NCBI GenBank assembly: GCA_964575185.1
Contig: CAZNPW010000003.1
Span: 46,365 to 110,364 of the forward strand
Length of the DNA stretch: 64,000 bases
Direction: 5' to 3'
Source of the DNA: CAZNPW01 sp964575185
Lineage (GTDB): Bacteria; Pseudomonadota; Alphaproteobacteria; Rhodobacterales; Rhodobacteraceae
Part shown: one piece after another, positions 20,968 through 29,223 of the stretch
Layout: each line of letters opens with the position of its first letter
Numbering within the stretch: position 1 is the stretch's first letter
The notes under the pieces: model-generated
The model's input: the letters and a program-made list of their open reading frames with translations, nothing else
Database searches by the model: none
Told to the model about the DNA's origin: nothing
Translations under genes and position numbers: made by a program

Positions 20968-21207
20968 TCACTTCGCCTCAAGCGCGGAAAGTCGCGCAGC
21001 CAGCAGCGCGTTCTCGTCGCGCGCCTTCAGGGCCATCTCGCGCACCGCCTCGAACTCCTCGCGGGTGACGAGGTCGCGGTCGGCTATCCAACGGTCGACC
21101 AGCGACCGGATCGCCGTCTCGGCCTCGGTCCGGGCACCTTGTGCCACGCCCATGGCATTGGTCATGAGCTGGGAGATGTCGTCGAACAGCTTGCCGCGCG
21201 TGTCCAT
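20968..21207 (-). CDS. ubiK: UbiK-like accessory factor (BMFP domain)
   Basis: The 79-residue protein starts MDTRGKLFDDISQLMTNAMG and ends in a coiled coil (ENALLAARLSALEAK). The amphipathic N-terminal helix and C-terminal coiled coil are the BMFP/UbiK pattern. UbiK supports the Ubi complex of aerobic ubiquinone synthesis and can perturb membranes. It is divergent from lgt. Confidence 0.8.
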   Translation of the reverse strand: MDTRGKLFDDISQLMTNAMGVAQGARTEAETAIRSLVDRWIADRDLVTREEFEAVREMALKARDENALLAARLSALEAK

Positions 21208-21310
21208 GGGAAACTCCTGGTTCGTCCGTCGCAGATATGTGGTTGCCCGCGCGGGCCGACAAGATTGACATCCCTGCCGCGCCCATGGACAACACAGGCC
21301 CGCCGCACAG

Positions 21311-22201
21311 GTGCCGCCCTTGAATCCGATCCCCTTCCCGCCGATCGACCCGGTGATCTTCCAGGTCGAGCTTTTCGGGCGCACCTTCGCGCTGCACTGG
21401 TATGCGGTGGCCTACATCGCGGGGCTGCTGGTCGGGCTGTGGCTCATCAAGCGGGCCTGCGCCACGGCGCGGCTCTGGCCGGGGTCGGCACCGATGACGG
21501 CCGACCAGGTGGACCGCCTGCTGACCTGGGTGATCGTCGGCGTGATCGTCGGCGGGCGGCTGGGTTACGTTCTGTTCTACCGTCCGGGCTACTATCTGCA
21601 GAACCCCTGGGAGATCCCCGCCATCTGGGAGGGCGGGATGAGCTTCCACGGCGGCTTCGCCGGGGTCGCCGTGGCGGGCATCTGGTTCGCCCGGCGCGAG
21701 GGCGTGCCGATGCTCACGCTGGGCGACCTGATGGCGATGGTGGCCCCGGTCGGCATCTTCTTCGGGCGGATCGCCAATTTCGTCAACGCCGAGCTCTGGG
21801 GGCGGCCGACCAACCTGCCCTGGGCGGTGGCCTTCCCGGGCGACGCCGCGCAGAACTGCCCGGGCGTCGTCGGCCTGTGCGGACGACACCCGAGCCAGCT
21901 CTACGAGGCGGCGCTCGAGGGGCTGCTTCTGGGCGCGGTGCTGCTGTGGCTGGTCTGGCGGCGGGGGTGGCTCCGGTTTCCCGGCAAGGTGATGGGGGTG
22001 TTCCTGCTGGGCTATGGGGCCGCGCGCTTCGCGGTGGAGTTCGTCCGCCAGCCCGACGCGCAGTTCGTGTCGCCGGGCAACCCGCTGGGCCTCGCGCTGC
22101 AGGTCGGCGGCTACGGGCTGACGATGGGGCAGATCCTCTCCCTGCCGATGATCGCGGCGGGACTGTGGTTCTTGCTCCGGGCGCGGCGGCGGTGGGCCTG
22201 A
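21311..22201 (+). CDS. lgt: prolipoprotein diacylglyceryl transferase
   Basis: The 296-residue integral membrane protein uses a GTG start (MPPLNPIPFPPIDPVIFQVE). Signature parts are HWYAVAYIAGLLVG, GGRLGYVLFY, GGMSFHGGFAGV, GRIANFVNAELWGRPT and HPSQLYEAALEG. Lgt attaches diacylglycerol to the lipobox cysteine of prelipoproteins in the inner membrane. It overlaps the next gene by 10 nt. Confidence 0.95.
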   Translation: MPPLNPIPFPPIDPVIFQVELFGRTFALHWYAVAYIAGLLVGLWLIKRACATARLWPGSAPMTADQVDRLLTWVIVGVIVGGRLGYVLFYRPGYYLQNPWEIPAIWEGGMSFHGGFAGVAVAGIWFARREGVPMLTLGDLMAMVAPVGIFFGRIANFVNAELWGRPTNLPWAVAFPGDAAQNCPGVVGLCGRHPSQLYEAALEGLLLGAVLLWLVWRRGWLRFPGKVMGVFLLGYGAARFAVEFVRQPDAQFVSPGNPLGLALQVGGYGLTMGQILSLPMIAAGLWFLLRARRRWA

Positions 22202-23241
22202 AGGCGCTGATCGCCGACCAGATCGCCGGGACGGGGCCGATGCGGCTGTCGGACTACATGGCGCTGTGCCTGCTGCACCCCGCGCACGGCTACTACACCA
22301 CGCGCGAGGCGTTCGGGGCGGCGGGCGACTTCGTCACCGCGCCCGAGATCAGCCAGATGTTCGGCGAATGCCTGGGCCTGTGGCTGGCGCAATGCTGGCT
22401 GGACCAGGGGAGCCCCTCGCCCTTCACGCTGGCCGAACTCGGCCCCGGGCGCGGCACGCTGATGGCCGACGCGCTGCGGGCGACGCGCGGGGTGGCGGGG
22501 TTCCACGCGGGCCTGCGGCTGCACCTGGTGGAGGCCTCGCCCCGCCTGCGGGCCGAACAGGCGGCGCGGCTCGCGGGCTTCACGCCGGTGTTCCTCGACG
22601 ACGTGGCGGGGCTGCCCGAGGGCCCGCTCTTCGTCCTCGCCAACGAGTTCTTCGATGCCCTGCCGATCCGCCAGTTCCGCCGCGACGGCGGCCTCTGGCG
22701 CGAGACGGTGGTGGGGCTGCGCGCCGGGCGGCTGGCGCTGGGTCTCGGGCCGCCGGTCGACCCGCCCGATGCGCCCGCTGTGGATGTCTTCGAGACCTGC
22801 CCGGCGGCCGAGCCGGTCATCGCGCGGCTCGGCGGACTGGTCGCGCGGCATGGCGGGGCGGGGCTGGTCGTCGACTACGGCGGGTGGGGCTCGCGGGGCG
22901 ACACCTTTCAGGCGCTGCGCGGCCATGCCTTCGCCGACCCGCTGGAAGCCCCGGGCAAGGCCGACCTGACCGCGCATGTCGATTTCCGCGCGCTCGCGGC
23001 GGCGGCCGGCTGCGGCACGCATTTCACCACGCAGGGCGCGTTCCTGGATGCGGTCGGCCTGCACGGGCGGGCCGGGCGGCTGGCGCAGGGGTTGGCCGGG
23101 GACGCGCTGGCGCAGCACCGCGACGCGACCGACCGCTTGACGAACCCGGCGCGGATGGGCGACCTGTTCAAGGTGCTGGCCCTGTATCCCCCGGGCCTGA
23201 CGCCGCCCGGATGGCCCGATGCTGCTACCCATCACTTCTGA
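22192..23241 (+). CDS. SAM-dependent methyltransferase, NDUFAF7/MidA family
   Basis: A GTG start at 22192 gives 349 residues and a 10-nt overlap with lgt. Motifs include PAHGYYTTREAFGAAGDFVT, LAELGPGRGTLMADALRA (SAM binding) and LANEFFDALPIRQF. The mitochondrial homologue methylates an arginine of a complex I subunit; the bacterial target is not known. The lgt / this gene / pgeF order is common in alphaproteobacteria. Confidence 0.88.
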   Translation: MGLKALIADQIAGTGPMRLSDYMALCLLHPAHGYYTTREAFGAAGDFVTAPEISQMFGECLGLWLAQCWLDQGSPSPFTLAELGPGRGTLMADALRATRGVAGFHAGLRLHLVEASPRLRAEQAARLAGFTPVFLDDVAGLPEGPLFVLANEFFDALPIRQFRRDGGLWRETVVGLRAGRLALGLGPPVDPPDAPAVDVFETCPAAEPVIARLGGLVARHGGAGLVVDYGGWGSRGDTFQALRGHAFADPLEAPGKADLTAHVDFRALAAAAGCGTHFTTQGAFLDAVGLHGRAGRLAQGLAGDALAQHRDATDRLTNPARMGDLFKVLALYPPGLTPPGWPDAATHHF

Positions 23242-23968
23242 CTGGATCGACACACAGCACGGGTTCTTCACCCGCAAGGGCGGCGCGTCCTCGGGCATCT
23301 TCGCCGGGCTGAACTGCGGGCCGGGGTCGACCGACCAGGCCGCCGCGGTGGCGGTCAACCGCGCGCGCGTCGCGGCAGCGCTGGGAGTGTCGGCCGACCA
23401 CCTCGTCAGCCTGCACCAGGTGCACTCGGCCGATGTCGTCACCGTCACCGCGCCCTGGGCCGACCGCCCGGTCGCCGACGCGATGGTGACGGCCACGCCC
23501 GGTCTGGCGCTGGGCGTGCTGACGGCGGACTGCCAGCCGGTCCTGTTCCACGACCCGCAGGCGCGCGTGGTGGGCGCGGCGCATGCCGGGTGGAAGGGCG
23601 CGCTGTCCGGCGTGCTCGAGGCGACGGTCGTAGCGATGGAACGCCTCGGCGCGCGGCGGCAGGCGGTCCGCGCGGTGATCGGCCCCACGATCAGCCAGCG
23701 CGCCTACGAGGTCGGGCCGGAGTTCCTGCAGGCCTTCCTCGACGCCGACCCCGATGCCGCCCGCTTCTTCGCGGAAGGCAAGGAGGACCGGGCGATGTTC
23801 GACCTGCCCTCCTACGGCCTGCACCGGCTGCGCGCGGCGGGGGTGGGCGAGGCCGCCTGGACGGGCCACTGCACCTATTCGGACCCCGAGCTGTTCTTCA
23901 GCTATCGCCGCACCGTCCACGCGGGCGAGGCCGACTACGGTCGCCTGATCTCGGCCATCGCGCTGTGA
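23219..23968 (+). CDS. pgeF: peptidoglycan editing factor / multicopper polyphenol oxidase-like (PgeF, YfiH)
   Basis: The 249-residue protein has the YfiH signatures GFFTRKGGASSGIFAGLN, LHQVHSADV, LTADCQPVLF with the catalytic Cys, and GAAHAGWKGALSGVL. YfiH proteins bind zinc or copper; in E. coli PgeF prevents misincorporation of L-Ser in the peptidoglycan stem, and relatives have purine nucleoside phosphorylase activity. It overlaps the methyltransferase by 23 nt. Confidence 0.9.
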   Translation: MLLPITSDWIDTQHGFFTRKGGASSGIFAGLNCGPGSTDQAAAVAVNRARVAAALGVSADHLVSLHQVHSADVVTVTAPWADRPVADAMVTATPGLALGVLTADCQPVLFHDPQARVVGAAHAGWKGALSGVLEATVVAMERLGARRQAVRAVIGPTISQRAYEVGPEFLQAFLDADPDAARFFAEGKEDRAMFDLPSYGLHRLRAAGVGEAAWTGHCTYSDPELFFSYRRTVHAGEADYGRLISAIAL

Positions 23969-24070
23969 CGCGCCACGGGATCGCCGTTAACGATCATTAA
24001 CTCTGCCCGAAGTCGCCGCAGGACCGCCGCATTCCGGGGCGATCCCTTGGTTAACGAACGGAGGCCCGAG

Positions 24071-24211
24071 ATGAAGACCCGACGCCGCTGGCTGCAAGCC
24101 GCCCTGACCGCCGCGACCGAGGCCTCGCAGGTGGCGCTGCCCTTCCAGCGCGGCACCAAGGCCCGCCCGGGCGCGCTGGTGCTGAAGACGGTCGCGGTCG
24201 CGGCCCGCTAG
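24071..24211 (+). CDS. 46-residue basic protein
   Basis: The frame encodes MKTRRRWLQAALTAATEASQ then VALPFQRGTKARPGALVLKTVAVAAR. ACGGAGG lies 7 nt before the ATG, which supports translation. The basic start, the LPFQRG motif and the short length suggest a conserved Rhodobacterales-type microprotein, possibly membrane-peripheral. Its last 4 nt overlap the end of the convergent MATE gene. Confidence 0.55.
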   Translation: MKTRRRWLQAALTAATEASQVALPFQRGTKARPGALVLKTVAVAAR

Positions 24212-25515
24212 CCTGCGGCCCGCACGACCGCGGGGCTCGCGCGCCACATGAGCAGGCTGCGCGCCCCGTTCAGCACCATCAGTAGCGCCCAGAGGCCGTG
24301 GTTGCCGAACATGGGCGGCAGCAGCACCACCGCCACCGCATAGGCCGCGACCGCCGCGACCATGGCGCGCAGCATCAGCCCGGTCAGCGTGGCCCCGATG
24401 AAGATCCCGTCGTACATCCAGGCCGCGGCCCCGATCAGGGGTGCGGCGACCAGCCAGGGCAGGTAGTCCCGCGCGGCCGCCCGCACGTCGGGGGCCGTGG
24501 TCATCAGGTCGATGATCGCGGGCCCGCCGAGCCAGAACAGCGCCGCCAGCGCCCCCGCCCCGATCCAGCCCCAGTGGAGCGCCAGGCGCGCGGCGCGTCG
24601 CACCTCCGCGACCGCGCGGCGCCCGACGGACTGACCCACCAGCGCCTCGGCCGCGAAGGCGAAGCCGTCGAGCGCATAGGCCACCAGCGACAGGAACTGC
24701 ACCAGCACCTGGTTTGCGGCCAGGGTGGTGTCGCCGTAGCGCGCGCCGAGGAACATGAAGACCGGAAAGCACAGGATCAGCAGCGCGGACCGCAGCAGGA
24801 TGTCGCGGTTGACGGTGAACATTCGCCACACCGCCGCCCGGTCGCGCACCCGCGCCAGCGCCGGGCGCAAGCCCGCGCCGAAGGCGTCGCGGCAGAGCCA
24901 GAGGCCGAAGCCGAGGCCCGCCCATTCGGCGATCAGCGTGGCCGAGGCGACGCCCGCGACCCCCCAGCCGAGGCCGAGCACGAACCAGACGTCGAGGCCG
25001 AGGTTCAGCCCGTTCTGCCACAGTTGCAGCACCAGCAGGCCGCGGGTGCGCTCCTGCCCGATCAGCCAGCCCGCGACGGCGTAGAGCGCGATGGTCGCGG
25101 GCGTGCCCCAGATGCGGATCGCGAGATACTGCTGCATCAGCCCGTCGACCTCGGCGCTGGCCGTGGCGGCGGCATGGGCGGCGGCGATGACCAGGCCCTG
25201 CGCGGCCACCAGGGCCACCCCGAAGGCCGCCGCGACGGCCAGCGCGCGCAAAAGGATCGCGCCGCGCTCGGCCACGTCCCCCGCCCCCACCGCCTGCGCG
25301 ACGAGGCCGGATGTGCCCATCCGCAGGAAGCCGAAGATCCAGTAGGCCGTCGTCAGGACGATCGCCCCGAGGCCCACCGCGCCGATCGGGGCCGCCTGCC
25401 CCATCTGGCCGACGACGGCGGTGTCGACGAGGCCTAGCAGCGGCACCGTCGCGTTGGCGAGGATGATCGGAAAGGCGATGCGCAGGACGCGGCCGTGGTT
25501 CAGCGGCGCAGTCAC
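24208..25515 (-). CDS. MATE family efflux transporter (DinF-like)
   Basis: The GTG start (VTAPLNHGRVLRIAFPIILA) overlaps the upstream thioesterase stop (GTGA). The 435 residues form about 12 transmembrane helices in two related halves, with VPLLGLVDTAVVGQMG in TM1-2 and NQVLVQFLSLVAYALDGFAF in the second half. MATE proteins export drugs or metabolites against Na+ or H+. It is the last gene of a thioesterase-thioesterase-MATE operon. Confidence 0.88.
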   Translation of the reverse strand: MTAPLNHGRVLRIAFPIILANATVPLLGLVDTAVVGQMGQAAPIGAVGLGAIVLTTAYWIFGFLRMGTSGLVAQAVGAGDVAERGAILLRALAVAAAFGVALVAAQGLVIAAAHAAATASAEVDGLMQQYLAIRIWGTPATIALYAVAGWLIGQERTRGLLVLQLWQNGLNLGLDVWFVLGLGWGVAGVASATLIAEWAGLGFGLWLCRDAFGAGLRPALARVRDRAAVWRMFTVNRDILLRSALLILCFPVFMFLGARYGDTTLAANQVLVQFLSLVAYALDGFAFAAEALVGQSVGRRAVAEVRRAARLALHWGWIGAGALAALFWLGGPAIIDLMTTAPDVRAAARDYLPWLVAAPLIGAAAWMYDGIFIGATLTGLMLRAMVAAVAAYAVAVVLLPPMFGNHGLWALLMVLNGARSLLMWRASPAVVRAAG

Positions 25516-25991
25516 TCCGTCGCTTGCATCAGGAAGTGCCCGGTCGCCATCGCCATCGGCCGGGCGCGGTTGTCCTGCCAGGCCTCGACATGGACCGAGG
25601 CGAAGCGCCGCCCGCTGCGGTTGACGCGCGCGCGGGCATAGACGTCGCGCGGCAGGCCGGAGCGCAAGTAGTCCACCGTGACGTCGATGGTCTTGGGCAG
25701 CCGCGGCAGCGCGGCCTCGCCCCTGGACTCCATCGCCTCCCACATCAGCGACCACGCGAGTTCGACCACCGCCGTCGTCTCGAGGAAGGCCGCGGTCGCG
25801 CCGCCGTGGAGGGCGGGCAGGACCGGGTTGCCGATCAGGTGGTCGGCGAAGGGCAGGTGCGCGGTCAGCTCGTCGCCGCGCCGGTCGAAGCGGATACCGA
25901 GGACGGCGGCATAGGGGATCTGCGCGACCAGTGCCGCGAGCGCGGTGTCGCGGCGCGACTTGACGGCCGCGACGGGCTCGGGCGGGGTCAT
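25512..25991 (-). CDS. PaaI family hot-dog thioesterase (first copy)
   Basis: The 159-residue protein starts MTPPEPVAAVKSRRDTALAA. The hot-dog core shows LPALHGGATAAFLETTAVVE, the HGG signature of PaaI-type enzymes, and TIDVTVDYLRSG. They hydrolyse acyl- or aryl-CoA thioesters. It overlaps the second thioesterase and the MATE gene by 4 bp each. The specific substrate is unknown. Confidence 0.85.
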   Translation of the reverse strand: MTPPEPVAAVKSRRDTALAALVAQIPYAAVLGIRFDRRGDELTAHLPFADHLIGNPVLPALHGGATAAFLETTAVVELAWSLMWEAMESRGEAALPRLPKTIDVTVDYLRSGLPRDVYARARVNRSGRRFASVHVEAWQDNRARPMAMATGHFLMQATE

Positions 25992-26413
25992 GCGCCGACC
26001 GTGAAGGCGGCCGTGGCGGTGGCGACGGGGCGGGCGGTGTCGTTGTCGCGCGCAGTGGCGCGGACGAAGGCCACGCTGCGGGTCATGTGGTAGACCTGCG
26101 CCTCGGCCGTGATGGCCTGGCCGGGGGTCGCGGGGCGCATGTAGTCGATGCGCAGGTCGAGCGTGGCGGTGACGGGCGTCCGCACCGGGTGGGTCAGCAC
26201 CGCCGCCCCGCAGGCGGTGTCCATGAGCGCCGAGACCGCCCCGCCGTGCACGACGCCGGTCGCGCTGTCGCCGACCAGCCGCGGGTCCCAGGGCATCGCG
26301 ATCACCGCGCGCCCCGGTCCCACGTCGACCGCCCGCATCGCCAGCGCGCGGGCGTGCGGCATCGCCCGCAGGAAGCGGTCGGCGATGGCTATCAGGTCGG
26401 GCGTGTCGTCCAT
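25988..26413 (-). CDS. PaaI family hot-dog thioesterase (second copy)
   Basis: The 141-residue protein has the core TGVVHGGAVSALMDTACGAA (His-Gly-Gly with the catalytic Asp) and LDLRIDYMRPATPG. It is paralogous to the next gene and overlaps it by 4 bp. Two such enzymes in tandem may act as a heteromer or on different chain lengths. It is divergent from a MerR regulator 96 bp away. Confidence 0.86.
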   Translation of the reverse strand: MDDTPDLIAIADRFLRAMPHARALAMRAVDVGPGRAVIAMPWDPRLVGDSATGVVHGGAVSALMDTACGAAVLTHPVRTPVTATLDLRIDYMRPATPGQAITAEAQVYHMTRSVAFVRATARDNDTARPVATATAAFTVGA

Positions 26414-26509
26414 GGCGTGCAGGCTTGCCGCGAAGCCCCGCCGCCCGCAACCCCGCCCGTTGCGTCACCGGAGGGGCTGTCTATATCCCTGTCGGAAAGG
26501 GGGCCCGCG

Positions 26510-26875
26510 ATGACCGACACGCGCCTGTCCTTCAAGGAGATGTGCGACCGGTTCGGGGTCACCCCCCGCACCCTGCGCTACTACGAATACATCGAGCTTC
26601 TGCAGCCCGAACGCGAAGGCCGCACGCGGTGGTATGGCGCGCGCGAGGTGGCGCGGATGACGCTGATCCTGCGCGGCCGCCGCTTCGGCTTTTCGCTGGA
26701 GGAGATCCGGCAGTGGCTGCTGATCTACCAGACGCGCGGCACGGCGGCGCAGATGCAGGCGATGGTCGCGCTCGCCGACCGCCAGCTCGCGGTGCTCGAG
26801 GCGCAGAAGGCCCAGACCGAGGCCGCCATCCGCGACCTGAAGGCGCTGCGCGCCGAGGCCGCGCAGGCGGTGTGA
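26510..26875 (+). CDS. MerR family regulator 1
   Basis: The 121-residue protein starts MTDTRLSFKEMCDRFGVTPR. The winged HTH (TPRTLRYYEYIELLQPEREG) is followed by GFSLEEIRQWLLIY and a C-terminal dimerisation coiled coil. No effector-binding Cys cluster is present, which fits MerR regulators of acyl-CoA or amino-acid catabolism rather than metal sensors. It is divergent from the thioesterase operon. Confidence 0.82.
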   Translation: MTDTRLSFKEMCDRFGVTPRTLRYYEYIELLQPEREGRTRWYGAREVARMTLILRGRRFGFSLEEIRQWLLIYQTRGTAAQMQAMVALADRQLAVLEAQKAQTEAAIRDLKALRAEAAQAV

Positions 26876-26965
26876 CCCGGCGCCGGAACCGCTCCCCGCG
26901 CGCGCCGCGTCAAGACCGCGCCGCTTTGCAGGCCGCGCGACACGGCGTCCCGTCACCCTGCGCGT

Positions 26966-26993
26966 GACGCAACGTCCCGCTTACCTTTGCGTC
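26966..26993. promoter_or_regulatory. dyad upstream of the second MerR gene
   Basis: GACGCAA (26966-26972) and TTGCGTC (26987-26993) are perfect inverted 7-mers 14 bp apart, about 65 bp before the MerR 2 start. MerR proteins bind dyads inside stretched promoter spacers, so this may be the autoregulatory or operon operator. Confidence 0.35.
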
Positions 26994-27057
26994 CTGGGGC
27001 TTGGTAGCCTGCCTGTCGCTGCGGCATGTGGCGGGCCTTCCAGCAATGCGAGACATC

Positions 27058-27447
27058 ATGACCCCCGACACGATGACGATCCGCCAGATGTGCGACGCTT
27101 TCGACGTGACACCCCGCACCCTGCGCTTCTACGAGGCGAAGGGGCTGCTGCACCCCGTCCGCGTCGGCACGCGGCGGCTGTTCACGAAGCGATGCCGCGC
27201 GCGCCTGACGCTGGTCCTGCGCGGCAAGGCCTTCGGCTTCGGCCTGAAGGACATCCGCCAGGTGCTCGACCTCTACGACCCTGCGACCGGCAACGCGGCG
27301 CAGATCGCCCGCGTGCGCGACCTGGCGCAGGCCCGGCTGGCCGCGATGCAGGCCGAACGCGCCGCGCTCGACGCCGCCATCGCCGACCTGACGGCCGAGA
27401 TCGCCCGCCTGGCCGCGCCGGCCCCGTCGACCCGATCCGCCGCCTGA
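27058..27447 (+). CDS. MerR family regulator 2
   Basis: The 129-residue protein starts MTPDTMTIRQMCDAFDVTPR. The HTH (TPRTLRFYEAKGLLHPVRVG) closely parallels regulator 1 and is followed by FGFGLKDIRQVLDLY and a coiled coil. It is 12 nt upstream of the acyl-CoA dehydrogenase and probably controls it. The twin regulators look like a duplication. Confidence 0.82.
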   Translation: MTPDTMTIRQMCDAFDVTPRTLRFYEAKGLLHPVRVGTRRLFTKRCRARLTLVLRGKAFGFGLKDIRQVLDLYDPATGNAAQIARVRDLAQARLAAMQAERAALDAAIADLTAEIARLAAPAPSTRSAA

Positions 27448-27459
27448 CAGGAGCGCCCG

Positions 27460-29223
27460 ATGCCGAGCTACACCCCCCCGGTCCGCGACATGCAGTTCCT
27501 GCTGCACGACGTGATGGGGGTCGCGGGCTGCGGCATCGCGGGCTACGACGCGCTCGACCGCGCCTTCACCGAAGCCGTGCTGACCGAGGCGGGCAAGCTC
27601 GCCCGCGACGTGCTGGCACCCCTGAACGCGGTCGGCGACCGGCAGGGCTGCCGGCTGGAGAACGGCGTCGTGCGCACGCCCGACGGCTTCCGCGCGGCCT
27701 TCGACGCCCTGCGCGAGGGCGGCTGGCCCGCGCTCGACTGCGCGCCGGAGTTCGGCGGACAGGGTCTGCCCTACCTGATGAACACCGCGGTGGGCGAGAT
27801 GTTCGTGGCCGCGAACATGGCCTTCAACATGTTCCAGGGCCTGACCCACGGGGCCTATTCGGCCATCGCCGCGCACGGGTCCGCCGCGCAGAAGGCGACC
27901 TACCTGCCGCATCTGGCCAGCTGCCGCTGGACCGGCACGATGAACCTGACCGAACCGCATTGCGGCACCGACCTCGGCCTGATGCGGACCCGGGCCGTGC
28001 CCAACGCCGACGGGTCCTGGGCGATCACCGGGCAGAAGATCTTCATCTCGGCGGGCGACCACGACCTGGCCGAGAACATCATCCACCTGGTGCTCGCCAA
28101 GGCCCCGGGCGGGGGCGAGGGGACGCGGGGGATCAGCATGTTCCTGGTGCCCAAGGTGCTGGTCCGCGAGGACGGCTCGCTCGGCGCGCGCAACGCGGTG
28201 GCGGCGGGCAAGCTGGAGCACAAGATGGGCATCCACGGCAGCCCGACCTGCGTGATGACCTACGACGGGGCCACCGGCTGGCTGGTGGGCGAGCTGCACA
28301 AGGGCATGCGCGCGATGTTCACGATGATGAACGAGGCGCGGATCGGCGTCGGCGTGCAGGGCGTGGCGCAGGCCGAAGCCGCCTACCAGGCCGCCGCCGC
28401 CTATGCCCGCGACCGCCTGCAGGGCCGCGCGGTCACCGGTCCCACCAACCCCGACGGCCCCGCCGACCCGCTGATCGTCCACCCCGACATCCGCCGCCTG
28501 CTGATGGACCAGAAGTCCTTCGTCGAGGCCGGGCGGGCGCTGACGCTCTGGGGCTCGCAGCTGATCGACCGCGCGCACCACGGCGACGCGGCGGCCGAGG
28601 GGCTGATCTCGCTGCTGACCCCCGTCATCAAGGGCTTCCTGACCGACCGGGGCTTCGACAGCACGGTCGCGGCGCAGCAGGTGTTCGGCGGGCACGGCTA
28701 CATCGAGGAATGGGGCGTCAGCCAGTTCGTCCGCGACGCGCGGATCGCGATGATCTACGAAGGTGCCAACGGCGTGCAGGCGCTGGACCTGGTCGGGCGG
28801 AAACTCCCGGCCGACGGCGGGCGGCACGTCATGGCCTTCCTCGGGATGGTCGAGACCGAATGCCAGGCCGCCGACGCGCGGCTCGCGGGGATCGCGGGGC
28901 CGCTGGGCGGGGCGTCGCGGCAGTTGCAGCAGGCGGCGATGTATCTCGCGGGGCAGATCAGGACGCCCGACGCGGCGCTTGCCGGGTCGACCGACTTTCT
29001 CCACCTGACGGGCCACGTCTGCCTGGGGCTGATGTGGCTGCGGATGGCCGCGGCGGCGCAGCGGCTGCTCGACGCAGGCGAGGGCGAGGCGGATTTCCTG
29101 CACGCCAAGCTCGCGACCGCGCGCTATTACGCGGCGCGGCAGCTTCCCGCCTGCGCGATGCACCTGGCACGGATCGAGACCGGCGGGCTGCCGGTGATGA
29201 CGCTTCCGGCCGCGGCCTTCTAG
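27460..29223 (+). CDS. acyl-CoA dehydrogenase with C-terminal extension (DmdC/FadE-like)
   Basis: The 587-residue flavoprotein starts MPSYTPPVRDMQFLLHDVMG. It has the FAD/substrate motifs MNLTEPHCGTDLGLMRTRA and AITGQKIFISAGDHDL, the HGYIEEWGVSQFVRD segment and the catalytic Glu in IAMIYEGANGVQALDL. The length and opening match the 3-methylmercaptopropionyl-CoA dehydrogenase (DmdC) clade and related long acyl-CoA dehydrogenases; substrate cannot be told by eye. The MerR gene directly upstream suggests acyl-CoA-responsive control. Confidence 0.87.
   Translation: MPSYTPPVRDMQFLLHDVMGVAGCGIAGYDALDRAFTEAVLTEAGKLARDVLAPLNAVGDRQGCRLENGVVRTPDGFRAAFDALREGGWPALDCAPEFGGQGLPYLMNTAVGEMFVAANMAFNMFQGLTHGAYSAIAAHGSAAQKATYLPHLASCRWTGTMNLTEPHCGTDLGLMRTRAVPNADGSWAITGQKIFISAGDHDLAENIIHLVLAKAPGGGEGTRGISMFLVPKVLVREDGSLGARNAVAAGKLEHKMGIHGSPTCVMTYDGATGWLVGELHKGMRAMFTMMNEARIGVGVQGVAQAEAAYQAAAAYARDRLQGRAVTGPTNPDGPADPLIVHPDIRRLLMDQKSFVEAGRALTLWGSQLIDRAHHGDAAAEGLISLLTPVIKGFLTDRGFDSTVAAQQVFGGHGYIEEWGVSQFVRDARIAMIYEGANGVQALDLVGRKLPADGGRHVMAFLGMVETECQAADARLAGIAGPLGGASRQLQQAAMYLAGQIRTPDAALAGSTDFLHLTGHVCLGLMWLRMAAAAQRLLDAGEGEADFLHAKLATARYYAARQLPACAMHLARIETGGLPVMTLPAAAF

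Noticed and set aside
23987..24001. CtrA binding site
   Set aside because: The spacer between the TTAA halves is 6 bp, not the 7 of the established consensus, so I do not annotate it as a site.
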